From Burkholderiaceae bacterium (GTDB lineage Bacteria > Pseudomonadota > Gammaproteobacteria > Burkholderiales > Burkholderiaceae_F), in NCBI GenBank assembly GCA_013696665.1, contig JACCYC010000147.1, forward strand, positions 1 to 5,625: a DNA stretch of 5,625 nucleotides. The letters are read 5' to 3'. Position 1 is the first letter of the stretch, and every line of letters starts with the position of its first letter. Under the pieces are notes generated by a model. The model was not told where the DNA came from. It did not search any database and worked only from the letters and a program-made list of their open reading frames with translations. Shown one piece after another: positions 1-5,625 of the stretch. The translations under genes and the position numbers were made by a program.

Positions 1-788
1 GAAGTGACGCGGCCATTTGCGGTAATCACGAGGTCGTAAGTACCGGCCGACACGGGCGATAAAACAAATTTGCCGTTTGCATCCGGCACCGTTGCGCGCG
101 CGATCACGCCGCCCAGCTGCAGCGACACGGCCGTCGCGCCGCCACCGATTGCGCCTGCCACATAGCCTTCGACGGCCAATCCGGTGCTGGTGACGCGCGG
201 CAGGATGGACAGGACGGGCTGCAGGTTGTAGCGGCCTGACTGCCCTGCGCGCACGATTGATTTGCATGCGTCGAAGTCCAGCACGAAGTCCGCAACCTGG
301 TTCGCGGCTACGGTGATATCGGCTTTGATTTTCAGGCCGCTCTGTTGCGCACTGGGGGTATCGAGAGCCGTTTCCGTTCCGCCGGTGGGCAGTATTGAAT
401 TCGCCAGCGGTGTGGCCGCGCTGTTGTCTTTCAGCACTAGGCGCAACTGGGTATAGGTGCCTACCGGCAACGAAGTGCTGCCCAGCTCCTCAAGTACGCC
501 ATTGGTCAAGTCGAGAAGGTTCACGCGCTTGACTGGACTGAGCACGACCTCTGACCACCCGCCATCAGCGTCTGCGGCTGTCGTGCTCTTGTGAACGCGC
601 ACCTTTTCAACCGTAACGTTGACTTGGTCGTAGCCGCACGCAGGCGCGTCGGTCAAAGCCAGGCGCAAGGTTCCAGCGGCGGGAGCGGCGCCGCCTGAAT
701 CACTGTCGCCTCCGCCGCAGGCGACGAGTGTGGATGCTGCGACGGCCAGCAAGATGCGCCGGGCAGTGTGTTGTGAAATAAGCTTCAT
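1..788 (-). CDS. DUF4382 domain lipoprotein with a C-terminal carboxypeptidase-regulatory-like domain (3' end cut off)
   Basis: The reading frame is open from the ATG at 788 to the left edge, giving 262 complete codons and no stop. The protein starts with a lipoprotein signal: basic start, hydrophobic stretch and lipobox L21-V-A-C24, followed by GGGDSDSGG and an Ala/Pro linker. Residue +2 is Gly rather than Asp, so outer-membrane sorting is expected. Residues about 40-190 match what I know of DUF4382: TLRLALTDAPACG near residue 40, a VEKVRVH strand, GWSEV near 78, and LDFDACKSIV near 170. Cys51 and Cys175 are the only cysteines seen besides the lipidated one. From about residue 205 (VEGYVAG, then PDANGKFVLSPVSAGTYDLVI) it resembles a carboxypeptidase-regulatory-like beta-sandwich. 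A GGAGAG ribosome site lies just before the ATG. DUF4382 has no established function; a role at the cell surface is inferred. The family call is firm, the function unknown. Confidence 0.85.
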   Translation of the reverse strand, partial: MKLISQHTARRILLAVAASTLVACGGGDSDSGGAAPAAGTLRLALTDAPACGYDQVNVTVEKVRVHKSTTAADADGGWSEVVLSPVKRVNLLDLTNGVLEELGSTSLPVGTYTQLRLVLKDNSAATPLANSILPTGGTETALDTPSAQQSGLKIKADITVAANQVADFVLDFDACKSIVRAGQSGRYNLQPVLSILPRVTSTGLAVEGYVAGAIGGGATAVSLQLGGVIARATVPDANGKFVLSPVSAGTYDLVITANGRVT

Positions 789-791
789 TGG

Positions 792-797
792 CTCTCC
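792..797 (-). promoter_or_regulatory. Ribosome binding site of the DUF4382 lipoprotein gene
   Basis: On the minus strand GGAGAG lies three bases before the ATG at 788; its GGAG core is five bases away. This supports the chosen start, which also places a standard lipoprotein signal at the N-terminus. Confidence 0.6.
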
Positions 798-869
798 AAA
801 GCGAGTCGGTGTTCCACTTTGAGCGCTCGGGCTGGCTGCGGCCCGGTCAGTTGCGGCAGGTGGTCAGGT

Positions 870-899
870 ATTTAACGGCTTGACCGAAAGGAGCCTCAA
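870..899 (-). promoter_or_regulatory. Candidate sigma-70-type promoter for the lipoprotein gene
   Basis: On the minus strand TTGAGG (894-899) is followed by an 18-base spacer and TTAAAT (870-875). Each hexamer matches the sigma-70 consensus at four of six positions. Transcription would begin near 862, leaving a leader of about 74 bases before the ATG at 788. Placement in the only sizeable intergenic gap of the window makes a promoter plausible. The -10 region also reads GCCGTTAA, which resembles a sigma-28 -10 element, but I see no good sigma-28 -35 box at the right distance. This is a by-eye assignment. Confidence 0.35.
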
Positions 900-920
900 G
901 TGCCGTGAAGAAGCGCCGCC

Positions 921-941
921 TCTTTCGGCTAACCCGAAAGA
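921..941. repeat. Perfect 8-base inverted repeat TCTTTCGG / CCGAAAGA
   Basis: TCTTTCGG at 921-928 and CCGAAAGA at 934-941 form a perfect inverted repeat with a five-base loop, 14 bases past the stop codon of the upstream thiol-protein gene. No T run follows on either strand, so it does not look like an intrinsic terminator. A further CTTTCGG (minus strand, 884-890) lies inside the spacer of the candidate promoter. The arrangement could be an operator, or an RNA hairpin in a read-through transcript. Confidence 0.5.
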
Positions 942-954
942 CCACAGAGAAGTT

Positions 955-1548
955 TTAATTAGCAGCTATTGCTGGCGGGGCTTTTTCCTTCTGGGTCAGC
1001 GGACGAGCGGGCTCCTGTTTAAAACTTACGGTCAATTGCGATGTTTTGGGATAGCCGGAAGCATCGAGGCTGAGGTTCCACTCATCGGGGTCGAAACCGA
1101 TCAGCGCAGCGGTGCCGACGGTTACGACGGGTACTCCCTCGGCTTGTGTCAGACGCTTGAGTTCGACCGAATCGTCACCCGTGACGATCGTGCGTTCGGA
1201 GAACGGCACGCCGCGCTTGACCAAGAACTCACGCGCGGTATTGCACGGCGGGCACTTGCCCGCGGTAAATAGCATGACCGGATACGTACCGGCCGCGCGT
1301 CGTACTTGATAAGGAAGCGTCGACTGCACCTGTTGTCCAATCTGCAGTAAATCGATGCGCAGCAGGTTCTGCGCATCCGGCGGGGGACGGTCGCCATAGT
1401 TGATCTGTGCGCGCGCATCGGTCCAGCGATAGAGATACTTGCGAATCTCTTTATCGGGCTCACCGTACCCTTGCGCCAGCGCCGCCGAGTGCAGCAGCAC
1501 GAGCAGCGAAGCGGCCATTAATTTCGGAAAAGTCATCGGCAATCTCAT
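955..1548 (-). CDS. Exported DUF4124-glutaredoxin-like thiol protein, CPPC type
   Basis: This 197-residue protein carries a signal peptide with a likely cut after A23-L-A25. A DUF4124-type module follows (YRWTDARAQINYGDRPPPDA, residues 40-59). A glutaredoxin/thioredoxin-fold domain runs from about 89 to 167: the strand YPVMLFT, the active site C99-P-P-C102, and a GVPVV segment whose Pro140 is in the place of the fold's cis-proline. The tail is rich in Pro, Lys and Ala. The two active-site cysteines are the only ones present. The location is inferred to be periplasmic or envelope-bound; the substrate is unknown, and dithiol exchange is the likely chemistry. The start at 1548 is supported by AGGAG six bases upstream; an in-frame ATG at 1536 has no such site. 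It lies 14 bases after its CGPC paralogue (1563-2138) and closes the operon. By eye the two glutaredoxin domains share about a third of their residues. Confidence 0.85.
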   Translation of the reverse strand: MRLPMTFPKLMAASLLVLLHSAALAQGYGEPDKEIRKYLYRWTDARAQINYGDRPPPDAQNLLRIDLLQIGQQVQSTLPYQVRRAAGTYPVMLFTAGKCPPCNTAREFLVKRGVPFSERTIVTGDDSVELKRLTQAEGVPVVTVGTAALIGFDPDEWNLSLDASGYPKTSQLTVSFKQEPARPLTQKEKAPPAIAAN

Positions 1549-1554
1549 TGGGTG

Positions 1555-1559
1555 CTCCT
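1555..1559 (-). promoter_or_regulatory. Ribosome binding site of the CPPC thiol protein gene
   Basis: AGGAG on the minus strand, six bases before the ATG at 1548. It falls within the 14-base gap between the two paralogous genes and favours the ATG at 1548 over the in-frame ATG at 1536. Confidence 0.65.
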
Positions 1560-1562
1560 GGA

Positions 1563-2138
1563 CTAGCTCTTGGGAGGAGGCACGCTCGACGCAGGGCGGT
1601 CGGTCGTTGCGGCAGGGAAAATAGGCTGGGGCGCTGGGGCCCGGTAGGTCGATGGCAAAACGATTTTTTCCGGATAACCGGCTGCGTTAAGAGCAAGCGA
1701 CCAGGCGGACTCACGAAATCCTAAATGCGGGGTACGGCCCAGTGCCATCACTGGAAGCGACATCGTGCCCACGCGGCGGTTCATTTCCTCGGCGTCGACA
1801 TCCGTATCAACCACAACTTCCTGAAACGGAACGTTGCGCTGCCTCAACCACGCACGCCCCGATTCGCAGGGGCCGCAATCCAGTGTGGTGTAAAGCGTGA
1901 CGGGGAAGGTTTGCATCGCCTTGCGCAGATCGAATGGCATGTCCCCCGCCGTATCAGAGCGATCCGAAATTGGGCGCCCATCCATTCGCGTGATGTTCTT
2001 GGCATCCCGCGGCGGCGCGTCGCCATAGTTGACGCGCCCGGTTGAATCGATCCAGCGGTATTGGGCGGCTGCCGGCGTGACCGCGGAAAGCAATGCAACG
2101 GCCAGAACAGCGGACAGCCCAACGGTTCGGTTCTTCAT
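1563..2138 (-). CDS. Exported DUF4124-glutaredoxin-like thiol protein, CGPC type
   Basis: This 191-residue protein has a clear signal peptide (MKNRTVGLSAVLAVALLS, likely cut after A23-A-A25). The DUF4124-type module follows at once (QYRWIDSTGRVNYGDAPPRD, 26-45). After a charged linker comes a glutaredoxin/thioredoxin-fold domain from about 78 to 156: the strand FPVTLYT, active site C88-G-P-C91, and a SLPVM segment with Pro129 as the likely cis-proline. The tail is Pro-rich. No other cysteine is present. CGPC is the classical thioredoxin motif, but chain length and the GYP ending of the domain fit the glutaredoxin-like family that accompanies DUF4124. Electron donor and substrate are unknown. 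Its ATG shares one base with the prlC stop (TGATG), which points to coupled translation; a purine-rich GGGATGGTG lies just upstream. It is the first of two tandem paralogues, and the DUF4124 plus glutaredoxin assignment is firm. Confidence 0.85.
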   Translation of the reverse strand: MKNRTVGLSAVLAVALLSAVTPAAAQYRWIDSTGRVNYGDAPPRDAKNITRMDGRPISDRSDTAGDMPFDLRKAMQTFPVTLYTTLDCGPCESGRAWLRQRNVPFQEVVVDTDVDAEEMNRRVGTMSLPVMALGRTPHLGFRESAWSLALNAAGYPEKIVLPSTYRAPAPQPIFPAATTDRPASSVPPPKS

Positions 2139-4210
2139 CAGTTCACCATCCCGTGATGCCTCAGCAGCGCGTCAATCGAGGGTTTGCGCCCACGGAACGC
2201 CACAAACGACTGCATGGCAGGGCGGCTTCCTCCAACAGCAAGTATTTCGTCGAGAAAGCGACGACCTGTATCTGCATTCAGCACGCCACCCTCCTCATTT
2301 TCTTCGAACGCCGAAAACGCATCGGCCGACAAGACTTCGGCCCACTTGTAGCTGTAATAGCCTGCGGCGTAACCGCCCGCGAAGATGTGCGAGAAAGCGT
2401 GCGGAAAACGGTTGTATTCAGGCGGAACCAAGACCGAAACCTCCTGACGCACCTCAGCTAGAAGCTTCATCAGTGCCGCCTCGTCGCCAATATCGGCGCG
2501 AGAGTGCAGCAACATGTCGAACAACGCAAATTCCAGCTGGCGCATGGTGAAAAGGCCGCTTTGAAAGTTTTTTGCAGCCAACATCTTTTCGTACAACGAG
2601 CGTGGCAGCGGGGCGCCGGTGTCAACATGCGCAGTCAACAACTGCAAAACATCCCATTCCCACGCAAAGTTTTCCATGAACTGAGACGGCAGCTCGACCG
2701 CGTCCCACTCGACACCCTGAATCCCGGCGACCGCGGGCTCGTCAACACGCGTCAGCATGTGATGCAGCCCATGACCAAACTCATGAAATAACGTCAGCAC
2801 ATCATCGTGCTTTAACGTTGCGGGCCGGCCGCCCGTCGGGCGAGAAAAATTGCAAGTCAGGAACGAGACCGGCGTCATCAGACCATCTCGTAGCTTGCGT
2901 CGACTGCGTGCATCGTCTTGCCACGCACCTCCCTGCTTATGGTCGCGCGCATAGAGATCGAGGTAGAACTCGCCGAGCAACCGGCCATTCTGATCTTCAA
3001 TCTGATTAACACTAACGTCGCGGTGCCAAACCGGTGCCACCATTTTGCGAATGCCGACCGAAAACAATGTTTCGATAACCTTAAAAAGTCCTGCCAGCAC
3101 GCGTGGCTCAGTAAAGTATTGCTTGAGTTCCTGCTCGGAGTAGGAGTAGCGTTGCTCGCGCAATTTTTCGCTTGCATACGCGACATCCCACGGCTGTAAA
3201 TCGGTGATGCGCAGTTGACTGGCGGCAAATTCGCGCAGCTCCGCCATGTCGCGCTCCGCGTACGGTTTTGCACGCCGCGCAAGGTCGCGCAGGAAGTCGA
3301 CGACTTCGTTTGGGCTTTGCGCCATCTTCGGCACCAGCGATACTTCGGCGAAGTCTTTGTAGCCCAACAGCTGCGCATGCTCGCGCCGCAGTTCAAGTAA
3401 CTCGATCACAAGCGGCCCGTTGTTCCAGTCGGGATTGCCAAACTCCGAAGCGCGTGTCGTGTACGACCGATAAAGCTGTTGCCTCAGAGATCTATCGTCT
3501 GCGTAGTCGATGATGGCGGCGTAGCTTGGATACTGCAGCGAGATCTTGTAACCGGGTTTCCCGTCCGCGGCCGCGTCTTCGCGCAACATTTCCATTGCGT
3601 CGTCGGGGACACCTGCGAGAGCGGCGGCATCTTCGAGATACAGCGAAAACGCGTTCGATGCATCAAGAACATTTTCGGCAAAGCGTGTCGACAGCTGCGC
3701 TTCGCGCTCGCGAATTTGACGGAAGCGCTCCATGTTGGCGGCTGGCAATTCGGCGCCGCCAAGCCGAAAGTCGCGTAGCTCGTTCTCTATGACCTTGCGT
3801 CGCTCAGCGGGCCACTGGTCAAAATCTTTTGCGGCAGCGACCTTTTTGAACTTTGCATAAAGCGCGACATTTTGTGCCAGCCCCGTCCAGAAGGCCGTCA
3901 GCTTGGGCAAGTTGGCGTTGTACTGCTCACGCAACTCGGGGCTGTCGACAACTGCGTTCAGATGTGACACCGCGCTCCACGCACGGGCCAGGCGGTCAGT
4001 CGCCTCGTTCAGCGGTTCCACCACCAAGTCCCAGCTTGCCGCAGCCTCCGCCGACGTTATCCGCGAAACGGTCGTGCGCGCGTTGTCTAGCAGCTCATCA
4101 ACTACCGGCGTGATGTGATGAGGTCGAATTTCGTCGAAGCGAGACAGCCCACTGAAATCGAGCAACGGATTGCGTGCCGCGAGCGCTGGGTGTGCAAGGT
4201 TCTCGGTCAT
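2138..4210 (-). CDS. prlC: Oligopeptidase A, zinc metallopeptidase of family M3
   Basis: This protein of 690 residues compares with about 680 for E. coli OpdA/PrlC. The helical N-terminal part starts with NPLLDFSGL near residue 14. The C-terminal part holds the M3 signature: HEFGH at 476-480 (zinc ligands His476 and His480, catalytic Glu477), then Glu506 in AVELPSQFMENF as third zinc ligand after the expected 25 residues. HIFAGGYAAGYYSYKWA (608-624) carries the substrate-binding tyrosines of the family, and FRGRKPSIDALL closes the chain. The enzyme is known to work in the cytoplasm on short peptides, including cleaved signal peptides. The start is uncertain. ATG at 4210 fits family length; an in-frame ATG at 4255 overlaps the folD stop as ATGA and would add 15 residues. 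Neither has a good ribosome site. The stop overlaps the next gene by one base. All key residues are intact. Confidence 0.93.
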   Translation of the reverse strand: MTENLAHPALAARNPLLDFSGLSRFDEIRPHHITPVVDELLDNARTTVSRITSAEAAASWDLVVEPLNEATDRLARAWSAVSHLNAVVDSPELREQYNANLPKLTAFWTGLAQNVALYAKFKKVAAAKDFDQWPAERRKVIENELRDFRLGGAELPAANMERFRQIREREAQLSTRFAENVLDASNAFSLYLEDAAALAGVPDDAMEMLREDAAADGKPGYKISLQYPSYAAIIDYADDRSLRQQLYRSYTTRASEFGNPDWNNGPLVIELLELRREHAQLLGYKDFAEVSLVPKMAQSPNEVVDFLRDLARRAKPYAERDMAELREFAASQLRITDLQPWDVAYASEKLREQRYSYSEQELKQYFTEPRVLAGLFKVIETLFSVGIRKMVAPVWHRDVSVNQIEDQNGRLLGEFYLDLYARDHKQGGAWQDDARSRRKLRDGLMTPVSFLTCNFSRPTGGRPATLKHDDVLTLFHEFGHGLHHMLTRVDEPAVAGIQGVEWDAVELPSQFMENFAWEWDVLQLLTAHVDTGAPLPRSLYEKMLAAKNFQSGLFTMRQLEFALFDMLLHSRADIGDEAALMKLLAEVRQEVSVLVPPEYNRFPHAFSHIFAGGYAAGYYSYKWAEVLSADAFSAFEENEEGGVLNADTGRRFLDEILAVGGSRPAMQSFVAFRGRKPSIDALLRHHGMVN

Positions 4211-4251
4211 GCTGGGCGTTAATTCATAAGGCTTGCTGGTTGGGCTGAAAA

Positions 4252-5106
4252 TCATTGACACGCGCGCCGCTCGGCCGCTTCGACCGTGTTGGTCAATAGC
4301 ATTGCGATCGTCATTGGGCCTACGCCGCCGGGCACGGGTGAAATCCAACCTGCGACCTGCCTGACGTTGTCGAAATCAACGTCGCCTGCGAGTTTGCCTT
4401 CGGCAGTTCGATTGGTTCCCACATCGATGATCACCGAGCCGGGTTTCACCATGTCGGCAGTCACCAGTTTGCGACGCCCGACTGCGGCAATCAGGATGTC
4501 CGCTGTTCGCGTAATGGCGGCAAGTGCGCGCGTCTTGCTGTGCGCAATAGTCACGGTCGCGTTGGCCGCCAACAGCAACATCGCCATCGGCTTGCCGACC
4601 ATATTCGAGCGCCCGAGCACGACTGCTTGCGATCCTTCGATCGGCGTTCCGATCGATTCGAGCATCTTCATAACGCCGTACGGCGTGCACGAGCGGAAAT
4701 ACGGCGTGCCCATTAGCGTGAGGCCGGCGTTGGTGGCGTGCAAGCCGTCTACGTCTTTCTCGAACGCGATTGCGGCAAGCACTCGGCTTGAGCTGATGTG
4801 CGAGGGTAAAGGCGTCTGAACCAGGATGCCGTGCACGTTATCGTCGCGGTTGAGTTCGCCGATGCGTTTCAACAATTCGTCTTCCGAAGTATCGGCCGGC
4901 ATCCGATCAATTGAAGATTGAATGCCAACCTGCTCGCATGCGACGCCCTTGTTGCGAACGTAGACAGCTGACGCTGGATCGTCACCGACCAGAATCACGG
5001 CGAGTCCCGGACGGTGGCCGTCAACGCTCAGTTGTTTGACGCGATCGACCAGTGCCTCGCGAATATCTGCCGCCAGCGCCTTGCCATCTATGATGCGTGC
5101 CGCCAC
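4252..5106 (-). CDS. folD: Bifunctional 5,10-methylene-tetrahydrofolate dehydrogenase / methenyl-tetrahydrofolate cyclohydrolase
   Basis: FolD oxidises methylene-tetrahydrofolate with NADP and hydrolyses the product to 10-formyl-tetrahydrofolate, supplying one-carbon units for purines and initiator formyl-Met. At 284 residues it has the usual length. Catalytic and folate-binding residues known from the family are present, one position offset from E. coli: Tyr49 and Lys53 in VYVRNK, Gln97 in VQTPLP, Asp120 in KDVDG. The cofactor loop GRSNMVGKP is at 165-173 and the signature PVPGGVGPMT at 257-266. One small departure: the usual RPCTPxG reads RSCTPYG, with Ser139 for Pro. The start is GTG at 5106, with GAGG seven bases upstream and an N-terminus (AARIIDGKA) that fits the family. 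It lies 49 bases after the regulator stop, and its TGA overlaps one possible prlC start. The function is very likely unchanged. Confidence 0.96.
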   Translation of the reverse strand: MAARIIDGKALAADIREALVDRVKQLSVDGHRPGLAVILVGDDPASAVYVRNKGVACEQVGIQSSIDRMPADTSEDELLKRIGELNRDDNVHGILVQTPLPSHISSSRVLAAIAFEKDVDGLHATNAGLTLMGTPYFRSCTPYGVMKMLESIGTPIEGSQAVVLGRSNMVGKPMAMLLLAANATVTIAHSKTRALAAITRTADILIAAVGRRKLVTADMVKPGSVIIDVGTNRTAEGKLAGDVDFDNVRQVAGWISPVPGGVGPMTIAMLLTNTVEAAERRACQ

Positions 5107-5113
5107 GTCGCTG

Positions 5114-5117
5114 CCTC
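5114..5117 (-). promoter_or_regulatory. Ribosome binding site supporting the GTG start of folD
   Basis: GAGG on the minus strand, seven bases before the GTG at 5106. No ATG in the same frame lies nearby that would give a FolD-like N-terminus, so this site supports the GTG start. Confidence 0.5.
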
Positions 5118-5155
5118 GCTTTTGCCAACTAGGGGCTGCGAGTTTAAACAGAACG

Positions 5156-5625
5156 TTACTGCTTCAGCGCCCCTCCACCCATCACCGCGCGCATCAGGTC
5201 GGCAACCGTGTTTGCATGCATCTTGTCCATGATGTTGGCGCGATGAGCTTCGACTGTCTTGATGGAAATTCCAAGGTCGTCCGCAATCTGCTTGTTAAGA
5301 CGTCCCGCGACGATTCGCTCAAGTACCTGTTGCTCGCGCGGTGTCAGCTTGCTGAGCAGCGCCTGATTGAGCCGCTGACGTTCGGTGGCCGAAGCATGCT
5401 CGCGAGCCTCGGCCAGCATGCGTTCGACTAAGGCCTTTAGCGCGGCCTGGTCAAACGGCTTCTCGATGAAATCGACCGCGCCTTTCTTCATCGTCGAGAC
5501 GGCCATCGGCACGTCGCCATGGCCGGTGATGAAAATGATCGGCAACTGCGACTTGCGCGACACCAGTTGCTCCTGCAACTCGAGCCCGCTCATTCCGGGC
5601 ATCCTGACGTCAAAAATAGCGACGG
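5156..5625 (-). CDS. FixJ/NarL-type response regulator, receiver plus LuxR-type helix-turn-helix (5' end cut off)
   Basis: The frame is open to the right edge, so the gene begins outside the window; 155 residues are visible. The ATG at 5602 is internal: the codons before it read VAIFDVR, completing the receiver motif FDVRMPGMSG with the phospho-accepting Asp at visible residue 5. The conserved Thr (ITGHGD, visible 33) and Lys (EKPFD, visible 55) follow. After a charged helical linker comes a LuxR-type DNA-binding domain (LTPREQQVLERIVAGRLNKQ from visible 93, recognition helix near SIKTVEAHR). About 50 N-terminal residues are probably missing, compared with roughly 205 for FixJ-like proteins. 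ITGHGDVPMAV is typical of the FixJ/TodT/StyR group. Its sensor kinase is not visible and may lie to the right. Target genes cannot be told from the sequence. The stop is TAA, and I see no terminator before folD. Confidence 0.92.
   Translation of the reverse strand, partial: VAIFDVRMPGMSGLELQEQLVSRKSQLPIIFITGHGDVPMAVSTMKKGAVDFIEKPFDQAALKALVERMLAEAREHASATERQRLNQALLSKLTPREQQVLERIVAGRLNKQIADDLGISIKTVEAHRANIMDKMHANTVADLMRAVMGGGALKQ

Noticed and set aside
866..890. Sigma-28 (flagellar) promoter suggested by GCCGTTAA
   Set aside because: The eight bases at the expected -35 distance match the TCAAGTTT-like consensus at only about half the positions, and no motility gene is present.
921..941. Inverted repeat as an intrinsic terminator of the thiol-protein operon
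   Set aside because: The stem is followed by GC-rich sequence on the minus strand and by ACCACAGAG on the plus strand; there is no T run on either side.
880..1272. Plus-strand ORF of 130 codons reaching into the intergenic gap
   Set aside because: Most of it is antisense to the CPPC thiol-protein gene, and neither a ribosome site nor a known family is evident.
2029..2550. Plus-strand ORF of 173 codons opposite the end of prlC and the start of the CGPC gene
   Set aside because: Its product is rich in Arg, Pro and Cys without any domain, and it overlaps two confident genes; it is a frame shadow.
4286..4819. Plus-strand ORF of 177 codons opposite folD
   Set aside because: It lies wholly antisense to a complete and well-conserved folD, has no recognisable domain, and reads like the reverse complement of coding sequence.
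5142..5149. GTTTAAAC palindrome between the regulator and folD
   Set aside because: A single 8-base AT-rich palindrome with no repeat partner and no clear promoter hexamers at a proper distance; it may be chance.
5156..5602. Complete response regulator starting at the ATG at 5602
   Set aside because: The same frame continues upstream to the window edge as VAIFDVR, which carries the essential phospho-accepting Asp, so this ATG is internal and the gene is cut off.

Overview
The window looks like an ordinary chromosomal stretch of a betaproteobacterium, most likely of the order Burkholderiales. This rests on the FolD sequence (GRSNMVGKPMAMLLL-type motifs), a FixJ-type response regulator directly upstream of folD, an OpdA-type M3 peptidase directly downstream, and a DUF4382 lipoprotein of the kind common in that order. 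Base composition is moderately GC-rich and even. I see no insertion sequence, phage gene, tRNA, rRNA, CRISPR array or other sign of recent transfer.

All six genes lie on the minus strand, so transcription runs from right to left. From the right edge: a two-component response regulator cut off at its 5' end (5156-5625); folD, the bifunctional methylene-tetrahydrofolate enzyme, with a GTG start (4252-5106); prlC, a zinc oligopeptidase of family M3 (2138-4210, possible longer start at 4255); two tandem paralogous exported proteins, each with a signal peptide, a DUF4124 module and a glutaredoxin-like domain (CGPC at 1563-2138, then CPPC at 955-1548); a 166-base gap with a candidate promoter and a cluster of CTTTCGG elements (789-954); and a DUF4382 outer-membrane-type lipoprotein cut off by the left edge (1-788).

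folD, prlC and the two thiol proteins are packed tightly: 41 bases or a 4-base overlap between folD and prlC, a one-base TGATG overlap between prlC and the CGPC protein, and 14 bases between the two thiol proteins. They are probably one operon, perhaps read through from the regulator 49 bases upstream. folD serves one-carbon metabolism and prlC cytoplasmic peptide turnover. The thiol proteins should act outside the cytoplasm, so the operon mixes compartments. The lipoprotein probably has its own promoter.

I found no convincing undescribed system. The points worth a second look are the tandem exported glutaredoxin-like pair, the possibility that the neighbouring lipoprotein with two non-lipidated cysteines is its client, the CTTTCGG element cluster, and the uncertain prlC start.
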